Part shown: positions 34,808 through 43,598 of the stretch, one piece after another
Numbering within the stretch: the first letter of the stretch is position 1
How the letters are laid out: every line of letters starts with the position of its first letter
Assembly: GCF_013294115.1 (NCBI RefSeq)
Contig: NZ_JABSNP010000002.1
Location: 344,353-408,352 of the forward strand
Direction of reading: 5' to 3'
Source: Hymenobacter caeli
Lineage (GTDB): Bacteria; Bacteroidota; Bacteroidia; Cytophagales; Hymenobacteraceae
DNA: 64,000 nt
Notes under the pieces: generated by a model
Database searches by the model: none
What the model was told of the DNA's origin: nothing
The model's input: only the letters and a program-made list of their open reading frames with translations
Translations under genes and position numbers: made by a program

Positions 34808-36250
34808 TTAAATCGTCGTGTTCGGGTCGAACTGCTCCAGGTAATCGGCCACTTTGCGCACGAACATGCCGCCGAGCGAGCCGTCCACCACGCGGTGGTC
34901 GTAGCTGTGGCTCAGGAACATGAACTGGCGCACGCCGATGAAGTCGCCCGCTGGCGTTTCAATGACGGCGGGCTTTTTCTGGATGGCCCCCACGGCCATG
35001 ATGGCCACCTGCGGCTGCATGATGATGGGCGTGCCCATCACGTTGCCGAACGAGCCCACGTTGCTCAGCGTGTAGGTGCCGCCTTCGAGGTCGGCGGGGG
35101 TGAGCTTGTTGGCGCGGGCGCGGTTAGCCAGGTCGTTTACCTTTTTGCTCAGGCCGTTGAGGTTGAGCTGGTCGGCCTTGTGAATCACTGGCACGATGAG
35201 GTTGCCGCTGGGCAGGGCCACGGCAATGCCGATGTTGATGTCCTTTTTCTTGATGATGTAGTCCCCGTCCACCGACACGTTGATGTTCGGGAAATCCTGG
35301 ATGGCGCGGGCCACGGCCTGGATGAAGAGGGGCGTGAACGTCAGGTTTTCGCCCTCGCGCTTCTTGTAGGCGTCCTTGTGCTGGTTGCGCCAGTTCACCA
35401 GCTCCGTCACGTCGGCCTCCACGAAGCTGGTGACGTGCGGGGCAATGCGCTTCGAATCGACCATGCGCTGGGCAATCATTTTGCGCATCCGGTCCATCTC
35501 AATCAGCTCCTGGCCGCCGCTCACGCTGGGGGCCGGTTTGCTACTGACGGCGGGCGGCGGACTAACCGCTGCGGGCTGGACCGCCGGGGCCGCTTGCGGC
35601 TGCGGCTGCGGCTGCGGCGCGCGCGCAGGGGCCACTTCGGCCGCTTTCAGGGCCGGGACGGGCTCGGCATCGGACGGCGGCGGGGTGGCCCCAGGGCGCA
35701 GCGGCGGCTTGCCGGCGGCCACGTAGTCGAGGATATCCTTCTTGGTGACGCGGCTTTCCTTGCCGGTGCCGGGCAGGTATTCCAGGTCGGCGGCGCTCAC
35801 GCCTTCCTCGCGGGCAATGCTGAGCACCAGCGGCGAGAGGAAGCGCCCGGGCTGGTAGGCCGCGTCCTGGGTGGCCCGGGCCACGAGCGGGGCCTGCGGG
35901 TCGTTGGGTTCGGGCAGGTAGGGCACGGCGGCCGGGGCGTGGCCGTTGGCGCTGGCCGGGGCTGCCGGCCCGGCGGCGGGGGCCGGGGCGGCGGGCGCGG
36001 CGGCGTTCACCTCGGTTTCGATGATGGCGATGGGGGCCCCCACGGCCACCACCTGGCCTTCCTGCACCAGAATCTCGGCCAGGGTGCCGGCCTGGATGGC
36101 GGGCACTTCGGTATCCACTTTGTCGGTGGCCACTTCCAGCACCGATTCGTCCTGCTCAATGGCGTCGCCGACTTGCTTCAGCCATTTTAAGACGGTGCCT
36201 TCCATGATGGATTCGCCCATCTTGGGCATCGTCATTTCCACTCGTGCCAT
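34808..36250 (-). CDS. 2-oxoacid dehydrogenase dihydrolipoamide acyltransferase (E2)
   Basis: It transfers acyl groups from lipoate to CoA in a 2-oxoacid dehydrogenase complex. The 480-aa protein has one lipoyl domain (lipoyl lysine K44 in VATDKVDTEVPA), an Ala/Pro linker and a peripheral-subunit-binding domain (LVLSIAREEGVSAADLEYL). A second Pro-rich linker and the catalytic domain follow, ending in LSHSYDHRVVDGSLGG with the His-Asp catalytic motif. The family includes pyruvate, branched-chain and 2-oxoglutarate E2s. One lipoyl domain and no E1/E3 neighbours leave the substrate open; the branched-chain or dual type is my best guess. Confidence 0.9.
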   Translation of the reverse strand: MARVEMTMPKMGESIMEGTVLKWLKQVGDAIEQDESVLEVATDKVDTEVPAIQAGTLAEILVQEGQVVAVGAPIAIIETEVNAAAPAAPAPAAGPAAPASANGHAPAAVPYLPEPNDPQAPLVARATQDAAYQPGRFLSPLVLSIAREEGVSAADLEYLPGTGKESRVTKKDILDYVAAGKPPLRPGATPPPSDAEPVPALKAAEVAPARAPQPQPQPQAAPAVQPAAVSPPPAVSSKPAPSVSGGQELIEMDRMRKMIAQRMVDSKRIAPHVTSFVEADVTELVNWRNQHKDAYKKREGENLTFTPLFIQAVARAIQDFPNINVSVDGDYIIKKKDINIGIAVALPSGNLIVPVIHKADQLNLNGLSKKVNDLANRARANKLTPADLEGGTYTLSNVGSFGNVMGTPIIMQPQVAIMAVGAIQKKPAVIETPAGDFIGVRQFMFLSHSYDHRVVDGSLGGMFVRKVADYLEQFDPNTTI

Positions 36251-36299
36251 AAGCTGCGGGGTGTTTTGGGGGTAAGGATGGGGTGGGAGGTCGGGGCCG

Positions 36300-36307
36300 C
36301 GAAGGTA
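36300..36307 (-). promoter_or_regulatory. Promoter-like box TACCTTCG upstream of the E2 gene
   Basis: This minus-strand TACCTTCG, one base off TAnnTTTG, lies 50 bases before the E2 ATG. The same variant occurs before the aminotransferase gene at 54040-54047 and cdd near 12680. Confidence 0.35.
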
Positions 36308-36343
36308 CGGCGCGGGCCCGCGTCCGCACCAGCAGGGCCCGGC

Positions 36344-37621
36344 CTACGCCCCGTGCCCCGTCAGCCGCTGCCACAGCAGCGCCAGCGTCGCCTGCGCCGT
36401 GTAAGTGATGTTCAGGTCGCGGCCCCGGTCGAAGCTGATCTGCTTGCTCACGGTGCCTTGCGCGTCGGCCACGGCGAAGCAGATGGTGCCCACCGGCTTG
36501 TCGGGGGTGCCGCCGCCGGGACCCGCAATGCCGCTGGTGGCCACGGCCACGTCGGCCCCCAGGCGCTGGCGGGCCCCCTCGGCCATGGCCCGCACGGTGG
36601 CCTCGCTCACGGCCCCGCTGGTAGCCAGGGTTTCGGTGGGCACGTTCAGCTCGCTGGTTTTGATGTCGTTATGGTACGCCACCACGCTGCCGCGAAAGTA
36701 GCCCGAGCTGCCCGGCACCCCCGTGAGGCGGTGGGCCACCAGGCCCCCGGTGCAGCTCTCGGCGGTGGCCAGCGTGAGGCCCTTCGCCAGCAATAACTGG
36801 CCGATGGCGGCCTCCAGGGTGGTTTCGGTTTCGGCAAAAATGTAGGAGCCGATGCGCTCCCGCAGGGCCGGCAGCAGGGCCCGCATCCGGCCGGGCAGGT
36901 CGGGCTGGCCGTCGTCGGAGCCCGTCAGGCGCAGGCGCACGGCCCCCAGGCTGGGCAGGTAGGCCAGCTTGAGGTTGGGCGGCAGGGCGTCCTCCCAGTC
37001 GGCAATTTTCTCGGCCAGGTACGACTCGCCCAGGCCCACGGTCATCACCACCACGTGCTCGATGGGGGCCAGGGCGAACCGCTCGCGCAGGCGCGGCAGC
37101 ACCTCGTCACTCATCAGCTTCTTCATCTCGAAGGGCACGCCGGGCATGCTCACGAACACCGTGTCCTGGTCCTCGAACCACATGCCCGGGGCCGTGCCCA
37201 CGGCGTTGAACAGCACCTGGCAGCCCGCCGGCACCAGGGCCTGCTGGCGGTTCACGTCGAGCATGGGCCGGTTGTAGCGCCGAAAAAACTCCGTCACGTG
37301 GGCCAGGGTCGGCTCGTGCATCACCAGTTCGCTGCCGAAGTAGCGGGTCAGCACGTGCTTGGTGAGGTCGTCTTTGGTGGGGCCCAGCCCGCCGGTGATG
37401 AGCACCACCCGGGCCCGCTGCCGGGCCTGGTCCAGGGCCCCCACAATCTCGTCGGCGCGGTCGGACACCGACGAAATCTGGCGCACGCGCAAGCCGATTT
37501 TGGCCAGCTCCTGGCCCATGAAGGCCGAGTTGGTGTCGATGACCTGCCCGTAAAGCAACTCGTCGCCAATGGTCATGATTTCAACGTCGGGCGGGGCGGG
37601 GCGGGGGGCAGGAGCGGGCAT
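36344..37621 (-). CDS. cinA: CinA family protein (competence/damage-inducible, NMN amidohydrolase domain)
   Basis: The 425-aa protein joins an N-terminal MoaB/MogA-like domain (IMTIGDELLYGQVIDTNS, ITGGLGPTKDDLT, FVSMPGVPFEMKKLM) to a C-terminal PncC domain (TLATAESCTGGLVAHRLT, ATSGIAGPGGGTPDKPVGT). PncC domains deamidate nicotinamide mononucleotide in NAD recycling, and the N-terminal domain acts as an ADP-ribose pyrophosphatase in some members. The ATG at 37619-37621 is preferred to the upstream TTG. Confidence 0.93.
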   Translation of the reverse strand: MPAPAPRPAPPDVEIMTIGDELLYGQVIDTNSAFMGQELAKIGLRVRQISSVSDRADEIVGALDQARQRARVVLITGGLGPTKDDLTKHVLTRYFGSELVMHEPTLAHVTEFFRRYNRPMLDVNRQQALVPAGCQVLFNAVGTAPGMWFEDQDTVFVSMPGVPFEMKKLMSDEVLPRLRERFALAPIEHVVVMTVGLGESYLAEKIADWEDALPPNLKLAYLPSLGAVRLRLTGSDDGQPDLPGRMRALLPALRERIGSYIFAETETTLEAAIGQLLLAKGLTLATAESCTGGLVAHRLTGVPGSSGYFRGSVVAYHNDIKTSELNVPTETLATSGAVSEATVRAMAEGARQRLGADVAVATSGIAGPGGGTPDKPVGTICFAVADAQGTVSKQISFDRGRDLNITYTAQATLALLWQRLTGHGA

Positions 37622-37756
37622 GGATGGGAAAGACAAAGGGAAGTTTGATGAAGTAAAAAGGAATTTGGCGGGAAATTTGCGTCAATTTGCAGGCGCGGCG
37701 GCACTACGACAGCCACAACGGCCAACGGGTTTTCCCGCCGCGTCTTTTTTATTTTG

Positions 37757-38602
37757 ATGTTTACGCGCATTGCTACCCTTGTGCTGACCGCCGGCCTGTT
37801 GGCCGCCGCGGCCCCCGCCGCCCAGGCCCAAGCCGCCAAAACCACGGCTGCCAAAGCCGCCGCCGCCAAAAAAGCTGCCGCGGCTAAAACGGCCGCTGCC
37901 AAAGCCGCCGCCGCTAAGAAAGCGGCCGCCGCCAAAGCCGCGCCGGCCAAGCCCGCCGCCGCTACCCCCGCCCCGGCCCCGGTGGCCCCCCTCACCGAAG
38001 CCGAAGCCAGCGCCGGCATCAAGGACGCCCTGACCAAAGGGGTGACCAAGGCCGTGGAATTCGCGTCGGAGAAGGACGGCTTCAACACCAACGACGACAT
38101 CCACATCCCGATTCCGGAAGACATGGCGCTGATGAAGACCACGCTCAGCGCCGTTCCGGGCATGGGCACGGTAATTTCCACGTTTGAAACCCAGCTCAAC
38201 CGCGCCGCCGAGGCTGCCGCGCCCAAGGCCAAGGACATCTTCTTGGCCGCCCTCACCAACATGAGCCTGACCGACGCGCTGGGCCTGGTGACGAGCAGCG
38301 CCACGGACGCGGCCACGCAGTTTCTGCGCAAATCAACGGAGCAGCAGCTTGTTACGGCTTTCAAGCCCGACATCACCGCCGCCATCAGCCAGGTGGGGGC
38401 CGAGGCCGCCTACACCAAAATGACGACCCAGTACAACCGCATTCCGCTGATGACGCCGGTGAAAACCGACCTCTCGGCCTACACCACGCAAAAAGCGGTG
38501 GACGGCATTTTCATCCTCATGGCGCAGGAAGAAGCCAAAATCCGCAAAAACCCCGCCGCCCGCACCACCGACCTGCTCAAGCGCGTGTTCGGCACCAAGT
38601 AG
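37757..38602 (+). CDS. DUF4197 protein with a Lys/Ala-repeat N-terminal segment
   Basis: The 281-aa protein starts with a signal peptide (TRIATLVLTAGLLAAAAPAAQA). It is followed by about 45 residues of AAKKA-type repeats (TAAKAAAAKKAAAAKTAAAK and similar), like those of histone H1 or AlgP tails. The remainder matches DUF4197: LTEAEASAGIKDALTKGVTKAVE, DIHIPIPEDMALM, MSLTDALGLVTSS. The typical family protein lacks the basic repeat, so this is an added segment. Its role could be binding polyanions such as DNA or LPS, which is inference. Confidence 0.85.
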   Translation: MFTRIATLVLTAGLLAAAAPAAQAQAAKTTAAKAAAAKKAAAAKTAAAKAAAAKKAAAAKAAPAKPAAATPAPAPVAPLTEAEASAGIKDALTKGVTKAVEFASEKDGFNTNDDIHIPIPEDMALMKTTLSAVPGMGTVISTFETQLNRAAEAAAPKAKDIFLAALTNMSLTDALGLVTSSATDAATQFLRKSTEQQLVTAFKPDITAAISQVGAEAAYTKMTTQYNRIPLMTPVKTDLSAYTTQKAVDGIFILMAQEEAKIRKNPAARTTDLLKRVFGTK

Positions 38603-38662
38603 CGCCGGGTGGTTGGAGCTTAGAAAACGTCGCTCAAGCTTCCAGGTCCCAGCGGCTGAGTA

Positions 38663-38703
38663 CCAAAAAGCCCCGGCCGCGCTACGCGGCCGGGGCTTTT
38701 TGG
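38663..38703. terminator. Bidirectional terminator between convergent genes
   Basis: A perfect 19-bp stem, CCAAAAAGCCCCGGCCGCG (38663-38681) with 38685-38703, closes a 3-base loop. Confidence 0.92.
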
Positions 38704-38715
38704 CGGGCTGAAGCC

Positions 38716-39075
38716 CTAAAAATCGTCGTTGTCGAAGCTGCTGCCCCCGCGGCGCGGCGCGCTGAACCCGTCGTCCTCGTCCTCGTCGTCGGCAAAATCG
38801 TCGTCTTCATCGAGCGAAGTGAAGCTGCCGCGCTCGGCGCTGTCGGCATTGTCAGCGTTTTCGGCGGCCACGTGCTCGGCTTCGGTCATGCCGGCCAGGT
38901 CCAGGGCCTCGTCGTGGCTCGAGCCGGTGTCGCACCACATCAGGTAATCGGCGTACTTGGCCGAGAGCTGGTCTTCGGGGTTCCCCAAGGCCTTGGCACC
39001 GCCCTGGGCGGCGTAAGAATCAAGCGTATCGTCGTCGTCGAGCAAGTCGTCGTCCAGGTCGTCGTGGTCAATCAT
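38716..39075 (-). CDS. Highly acidic hypothetical protein
   Basis: The 119-aa protein is very rich in Asp and Glu (DDLDDDLLDDDDTLDS at the start; DEDDDFADDEDEDDGF near the end). A short folded-looking centre, QLSAKYADYLMWCDTGSSHD, lies between. It has no known domain and is probably largely disordered or cation-binding. Start is ATG at 39073-39075. GC-rich Asp codons match the host, supporting a real gene. Confidence 0.65.
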   Translation of the reverse strand: MIDHDDLDDDLLDDDDTLDSYAAQGGAKALGNPEDQLSAKYADYLMWCDTGSSHDEALDLAGMTEAEHVAAENADNADSAERGSFTSLDEDDDFADDEDEDDGFSAPRRGGSSFDNDDF

Positions 39076-39269
39076 GGCCGGGGCGTTAAAATAAGGGTGG
39101 AAGATAAAGGCGGTGGCAGCGGCGAAGATACGCGCCGTGGTGAGATGGAGTTACCCAAGAAAGCGGGCTTAGGGCCCCGTAAGCTATATTTTTTGAAATT
39201 TTTTACGCAAGCTGAGCCATTCGCCGACGATGGCTGAGAATAGTATTCCCACCGGCCCCCGCCGCCCGG

Positions 39270-39902
39270 CTAGCGCGGCGGCCGCGGCTGGAAGTCCGTC
39301 ACCGCCAGTTCCTCGTCACAAAAAGCGTATTCGGCGGGCACGTTGGAACTGAGCAAGATGGTGCGGCCGGCGCGGGTGGCCCGCACGTGCTCCTGAAACC
39401 AGGCCGCGCCCGTGGCGTCGAGGTTGGTGGTGGGCTCGTCGAGCAGCAGCAGGGGCGCGTCGGCGTACAGGGCCAGGCCCAGCTTGAGGCGCTGCTTCAT
39501 GCCCGACGAGAACTCGCGCACCAGCCGCCCGCGGGCCCCTTCCAGGTACATGAGGCCCACGAGCCCGTCGAGGGTAATGCCCGGCCGCAAGGGCTTGAAC
39601 CGGGTGTGAAAGCGCAGCAATTCCGTCAGCGTCAGCTCTTCCAGCAAATCGAGGTAGGGGGCGGCGTAGGCCAGGTGTTGCGGCACATCTTCCACCGCCA
39701 AGGTCCGGCCGGCCCGCGCGTAAGCCAGGGTGCCTTCGGTGGGCAGCAGCTGGCCGGATAAGGTGTTGAGCAGCGTGCTTTTGCCCGCGCCGTTGGGCCC
39801 CAGCACGGCCGTGGCGCTACCGGGCCGGAAGGTGCGCGTCAGGCCCCGGTATATCCAGTCGCGCTGGTAGCGCTTGCCCAGGCCGGTGGCGTCAATCTGC
39901 AA
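39270..39902 (-). CDS. ABC transporter ATP-binding protein
   Basis: The 210-aa ATPase shows Walker A LGPNGAGKSTLLNTLSG, a Q-loop in EDVPQHLAY, signature REFSSGMKQRLKLGLAL (a variant of LSGGQ) and Walker B LLLLDEPTTNLD. The switch position reads ILLSSNVPAEY, so the usual H-loop histidine is absent. No permease is adjacent, so the partner is encoded elsewhere. Start is TTG at 39900-39902. Similar single ATPases in this phylum are of the CcmA/NatA-like type. Confidence 0.88.
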   Translation of the reverse strand: MQIDATGLGKRYQRDWIYRGLTRTFRPGSATAVLGPNGAGKSTLLNTLSGQLLPTEGTLAYARAGRTLAVEDVPQHLAYAAPYLDLLEELTLTELLRFHTRFKPLRPGITLDGLVGLMYLEGARGRLVREFSSGMKQRLKLGLALYADAPLLLLDEPTTNLDATGAAWFQEHVRATRAGRTILLSSNVPAEYAFCDEELAVTDFQPRPPR

Positions 39903-39906
39903 TTGA

Positions 39907-40022
39907 GTTGCTTGTTGTTAAGTGCTCCGCATGACGTTCCGATAGGTTAAACCAACGCCTAGCAACTGCTTAGTTGGCAGGATCCCAGCAAAGCATTGGC
40001 TGACAACTAGCGGCAACTAAAA
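39907..40022. repeat. Degenerate GTTGCT/ACTAGC repeat
   Basis: GTTGCTTGTTGTTAAG at about 39905 and TAGCAACTGCTTAGTTG, GACAACTAGCGGCAACTA at about 39960-40018 are weakly complementary. The stretch sits between the ABC ATPase and lpxA. Confidence 0.4.
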
Positions 40023-40033
40023 AACTGGTTCCG

Positions 40034-40837
40034 CTAATCCGCGCCTTCGTCGAGGCCTTTTTTGCCCGGGCCTTTGATGATGCCCCGGCTGGCGGCCCGC
40101 ACGAACGCCACGGCCAGGGCCCGCTCGGCGGAAGCCGGTATTTCGGCTTCGATGCGGGCCAGGGCCTCTTGGGTATTCAGGCCGCTCAGGAACACGATGC
40201 GGTAGAGGTCCTGGATTTCCAGCACCTGCTGCTCAGAGAAGCCGCGGCGGCGCAGGCCCACCGAGTTCACGCCGGCGTAGGTCAGGGGCTCGCGGGCGGC
40301 CTTCACGAAGGGCGGCACGTCCTTGCGCACCAGCGAGCCGCCGCCGATGAAGGCGTGGGCCCCGATGCTCACAAACTGGTGGATGGCCGAAGTGCCGCCC
40401 AGGATGGCCCAGTCGCCCACCTGCACGTGCCCGGCCAGCTGCACGGCGTTCGAAATCACGCAGTGGTCGCCCACCGCGCAGTCGTGGGCCACGTGCACGT
40501 AGGCTTGCAGCAGGCAGTGGGCCCCCACCGCGGTGCGGCCGCGCTCCACGGTGCCGCGGTTCACGGTCACGCACTCGCGCAGCACGGTGTAGTCGCCCAC
40601 GTGGGCCGTGGTGTGCTCGCCGGCAAATTTCAGGTCCTGCGGGATGGCCGACACCACGGCCCCCGGAAAAATCTGGCAGTGGGCCCCGATGCGGGCCCCG
40701 TCCATGACGGTCACGTTGGGCCCAACCCACGTGCCTTCGCCAATCTCCACGTCCGCGGCAATGGTGGTGAAGGGCTCGACGGTGACGCCTGCCGCGAGGC
40801 GGGCGCTGGGGTGGATATGGGCGAGGGGGGAAATCAT
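40034..40837 (-). CDS. lpxA: UDP-N-acetylglucosamine acyltransferase
   Basis: It adds the first 3-hydroxyacyl chain in lipid A synthesis. The 267-aa protein is a left-handed beta-helix starting ISPLAHIHPSARLAAGV. Catalytic-region segments include ECVTVNRGTVERGRTAVG and AHCLLQAYVHVAHDCAVGDH with the general-base histidine. A C-terminal helical domain contains YAGVNSVGLRRRGFSEQQV. It is the third gene in the lpxD - lpxC/fabZ - lpxA block, each separated by a hairpin repeat. Confidence 0.95.
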   Translation of the reverse strand: MISPLAHIHPSARLAAGVTVEPFTTIAADVEIGEGTWVGPNVTVMDGARIGAHCQIFPGAVVSAIPQDLKFAGEHTTAHVGDYTVLRECVTVNRGTVERGRTAVGAHCLLQAYVHVAHDCAVGDHCVISNAVQLAGHVQVGDWAILGGTSAIHQFVSIGAHAFIGGGSLVRKDVPPFVKAAREPLTYAGVNSVGLRRRGFSEQQVLEIQDLYRIVFLSGLNTQEALARIEAEIPASAERALAVAFVRAASRGIIKGPGKKGLDEGAD

Positions 40838-40842
40838 TTTTT

Positions 40843-40934
40843 GAGCTGTTAGCCAGTAGCGGTTAGCTGCTAGCTTTTTTTGAGGTATCAACGGCGACGC
40901 GCTAACAGCTAACCGCTACTAGCTAACGGCTGAT
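40843..40934. repeat. GTTAGC hairpin repeat between lpxC-fabZ and lpxA
   Basis: The left arm (40843-40880, AGTAGCGGTTAGCTGCTAGC) is complementary, with few mismatches, to the right arm (40899-40934, GCTAACAGCTAACCGCTACT). Confidence 0.9.
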
Positions 40935-40935
40935 T

Positions 40936-42333
40936 TCAAGCGTTGTCTTTGCGCACGATGGCGGCGCTCATTTCGGCGTCCATCACCACTTTGCCGTTCA
41001 CGAAGGCCTGGCCTTTCATCTTGGCTATGCCGCGCTTGACGGGGGCCGTGAGCACGCAGTGGAAAATCATCGTGTCGCCGGGCACCACTTTTTTGCGGAA
41101 GCGGCAGTTTTCGATGCCCAGGAAGTACTGCCAGTAGTTCTCGGGGTCGGGCACGGTGTTCATCACCAGGATGCCGCCGGTTTGGGCCATGGCCTCGATT
41201 TGCAGCACGCCGGGCATGACGGGGTTGCCGGGGAAGTGGCCCTGAAAAAATTCCTCGTTCATGGTCACGTTCTTCACCGCCGTCACCATCTGCGAGTCGA
41301 GGTGAATCACCTTGTCGAGCAGCAAGAACGGGTAGCGGTGGGGCAGCACCTGCATGATGCGGTTGATGTCCATCACCGGCTCGCGGGCGGGGTCGTACAC
41401 GGGCACGGGGTTGGAGTGGGCCTCCAGCATCTTCTTCTTAATCTTCTTGGCGAAGGCCACGTTGGCGGCGTGGCCGGGCCGGGCGGCCAGAATCTGGCCC
41501 TTCAGCGGGCGGCCCACCAGGGCGAGGTCGCCCACCAGGTCGAGCAGCTTGTGGCGGGCGGGCTCGTTTTTGTGGCGCAGGTCCACGTTGTTGAGGATGC
41601 CTTCCTTTTTGACGCTCACCCGGGGCTTGCCCAGCATCTTGGCCAGGTCGTTCAGCTCTTCGTCGGCCACCACGCGGTCCACCACCACGATGGCGTTGCT
41701 CAGGTCGCCGCCCTTGATGAGGTTGGATTTATAGAGGTGCTCGAGCTCGTGCAGGAAGCAAAAGGTGCGCGACGACGCTATTTCGTTGGCAAACTGCCCG
41801 ATGTCGGCCAGCGTGGCGTGCTGCGAGCCCAGCACCGGCGAGTTGTAGTCCACCATCACCGTGAGGCGGTAGTCGGAGAGCGGCAGGGCGGCAATTTCCA
41901 CGCCCCGCGCGTTGTCCATGTACCGGATGGTGTCGGGAATCTCGTAGTAGTTGCGCAGCGCGTTCTGCTCTTCCACGCCCACGCTTTGCAGGGCGTGGAT
42001 GAACTCGGCCGACGAGCCGTCCATAATCGGCGGCTCGGGGCCCGAGAGCTGAATCAGCACGTTGTCGAGCTGCATGCCCACGAGGGCGGCCAGCGTGTGC
42101 TCCACGGTGTTCACGCGGGCCCCGTTCTGCTCGATGGTGGTGCCCCGCGAGAGGTCCACCACGTTGTCCACGTCGGCATCGACCACGGGCTGGCCGGGCA
42201 AATCGACGCGCTGAAACTTGTAGCCGTGGCCCACCGGGGCGGGGCAAAAGGTCATGGTGGCCTCCACGCCGGTGTGCAACCCGATGCCGCGCACCGTCAC
42301 GGGCGCTTTGATGGTGTGTTGTTTGTCGTTCAT
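40936..42333 (-). CDS. lpxC/fabZ: Bifunctional LpxC-FabZ: UDP-3-O-acyl-GlcNAc deacetylase / 3-hydroxyacyl-ACP dehydratase
   Basis: The fused 465-aa protein is characteristic of Bacteroidota. The N-terminal LpxC half ([66 protein letters not shown]) has the zinc histidines. The C-terminal FabZ half from ~320 ([40 protein letters not shown]) has the catalytic His and Glu. It joins committed lipid A deacetylation to supply of unsaturated acyl-ACP. The ATG at 42331-42333 touches the upstream hairpin arm. Confidence 0.97.
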   Translation of the reverse strand: MNDKQHTIKAPVTVRGIGLHTGVEATMTFCPAPVGHGYKFQRVDLPGQPVVDADVDNVVDLSRGTTIEQNGARVNTVEHTLAALVGMQLDNVLIQLSGPEPPIMDGSSAEFIHALQSVGVEEQNALRNYYEIPDTIRYMDNARGVEIAALPLSDYRLTVMVDYNSPVLGSQHATLADIGQFANEIASSRTFCFLHELEHLYKSNLIKGGDLSNAIVVVDRVVADEELNDLAKMLGKPRVSVKKEGILNNVDLRHKNEPARHKLLDLVGDLALVGRPLKGQILAARPGHAANVAFAKKIKKKMLEAHSNPVPVYDPAREPVMDINRIMQVLPHRYPFLLLDKVIHLDSQMVTAVKNVTMNEEFFQGHFPGNPVMPGVLQIEAMAQTGGILVMNTVPDPENYWQYFLGIENCRFRKKVVPGDTMIFHCVLTAPVKRGIAKMKGQAFVNGKVVMDAEMSAAIVRKDNA

Positions 42334-42334
42334 T

Positions 42335-42440
42335 TAGTAGCGGTTAGCTGCCAGCCGTTAGCCGTTAGCTTTTTTGCGAGCGGTGCTCCGAAGCGTCGGG
42401 AGGAAGCGTCGCCAACAGCTAATGGCTAAAAGCTAACGGC
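42335..42440. repeat. GTTAGC hairpin repeat between lpxD and lpxC-fabZ
   Basis: The left arm (42335-42375) carries CCGTTAGCCGTTAGCTTTTT; the right arm (42411-42440) carries CAGCTAATGGCTAAAAGCTA. The left arm begins one base upstream of the lpxC start codon, so it forms the end of the mRNA leader. Confidence 0.88.
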
Positions 42441-42452
42441 CCATCCGGGCTG

Positions 42453-42460
42453 CAAAGCTA
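42453..42460 (-). promoter_or_regulatory. -7 promoter box TAGCTTTG of lpxC-fabZ, overlapping the lpxD stop
   Basis: The TAG stop codon of lpxD (42458-42460) is the first three bases of this TAnnTTTG match, 120 bases before the lpxC start. Confidence 0.45.
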
Positions 42461-43498
42461 GGGTTTTTCCGGCGCGTTCGCCGCGGCCTCCAATCGCTCC
42501 ACGCGCTTGGCGAGTTCGGGCAGGCGGCGGTACACCACCAGCGCCCGCTGGCTTTGTTTGAGGTCCAGCGCCGGCCGGCCCTGGAGGACGCGGCCCTCCT
42601 CCTTCACGGAGTTGTGCACGCCCGATTGGGCCGCCAGGGTGGTTTTGTTGGCCAGCTTGACGTGGCCCACCACCCCCACCTGCCCGCCCAGCACGCAGTA
42701 GTCGCCGATTTTGGACGAGCCGGAGATGCCCGTTTGCGCGGCGATGACCGTGTGCCGGCCGATTTCTACGTTGTGGCCCACCTGCACGAGGTTGTCGATT
42801 TTGCTGCCCGCGCCCACCCGCGTCGTGCCCATGGTGGCGCAGTCCACGGTGGTGTTGGCCCCGATGCTCACGTAGTCTTCGAGCACCACGTGGCCGATTT
42901 GCGGGATGGGGCGGTAGCTGCCGTCGGGCTGCGGGGCGAAGCCGAAGCCGTCGGTGCCCACCACGGCCCCCGCCTTGATGACGCAAAACCGGCCAATCAC
43001 TGTGTCGGGGTAAATCTTGGCCCCCGCGTGCACCACGCTGCCCTCGCCAATCGTCACCCGGTCGCCGATGTAGGCGTGCGGAAACACGAGCACGTTGTCG
43101 CCGAGGCGGCAATCGTCGCCAATGTACGAAAACGCCCCCCGGTAGTGCCCCGCCCCGATGGTGGCGCTGGCGGCCAGGTAGGCGGGCTCTTCCACGCCGC
43201 GCTTGCCCGTGCGCGCGGCCTGGGCATAAAACTCCAGCAGCTTGGTGAAGCCCGAGTACGGGTCGGCCACGCGGACGAGGGCGGCGGCCACCGGCTGCCG
43301 CGGGGCCAGGTCGGGGCCCACAATCACGGCCGAAGCCTGGGTGGTGTAGAGAAAGGACTCGTACTTGGGGTTGGACAGGAAGGCGAGCGAGCCGGGCTGG
43401 GCTTCTTCGATTTTAGCCAGGCTGGTCACGCGCCGGGTGGCGTCGCCCTCCACCGTGCCCCCGAGCACCTCCGCAATTTGCTGAACGGTAAATTCCAT
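42458..43498 (-). CDS. lpxD: UDP-3-O-(3-hydroxyacyl)glucosamine N-acyltransferase
   Basis: It adds the second 3-hydroxyacyl chain in lipid A synthesis. The 346-aa enzyme has an N-terminal uridine-binding domain (MEFTVQQIAEVLGGTVEGD). A long hexapeptide beta-helix follows, including GDRVTIGEGSVVHAGAKI and the catalytic-histidine region LVQVGHNVEIGRHTVIAAQTG. ISGSSKIGDYCVLGGQVGVV and a C-terminal helix complete it. ATG at 43496-43498 is chosen because the promoter box lies just upstream of it. Confidence 0.95.
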   Translation of the reverse strand: MEFTVQQIAEVLGGTVEGDATRRVTSLAKIEEAQPGSLAFLSNPKYESFLYTTQASAVIVGPDLAPRQPVAAALVRVADPYSGFTKLLEFYAQAARTGKRGVEEPAYLAASATIGAGHYRGAFSYIGDDCRLGDNVLVFPHAYIGDRVTIGEGSVVHAGAKIYPDTVIGRFCVIKAGAVVGTDGFGFAPQPDGSYRPIPQIGHVVLEDYVSIGANTTVDCATMGTTRVGAGSKIDNLVQVGHNVEIGRHTVIAAQTGISGSSKIGDYCVLGGQVGVVGHVKLANKTTLAAQSGVHNSVKEEGRVLQGRPALDLKQSQRALVVYRRLPELAKRVERLEAAANAPEKP

Positions 43499-43504
43499 AG
43501 CGGG

Positions 43505-43512
43505 CAAAAGTA
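43505..43512 (-). promoter_or_regulatory. -7 promoter box TACTTTTG of lpxD (likely leaderless)
   Basis: This minus-strand TAnnTTTG match ends six bases before the lpxD ATG, the same arrangement as in front of lysC. Confidence 0.6.
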
Positions 43513-43518
43513 GGTTTT

Positions 43519-43598
43519 TAAGCCGTTAGCCGTTGGCTGCTAGCTGCTAGCTTTTTTATTCGTGGTAGCTAACGGCTGACAGCCAACGGCTAACCGCT
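43519..43598. repeat. GTTAGC hairpin repeat between the HD hydrolase gene and lpxD
   Basis: The left arm (43519-43557, CCGTTAGCCGTTGGCTGCTA) is complementary to the right arm (43564-43598, TAGCTAACGGCTGACAGCCA), followed by CTTTTTT on the inner side. Confidence 0.9.
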
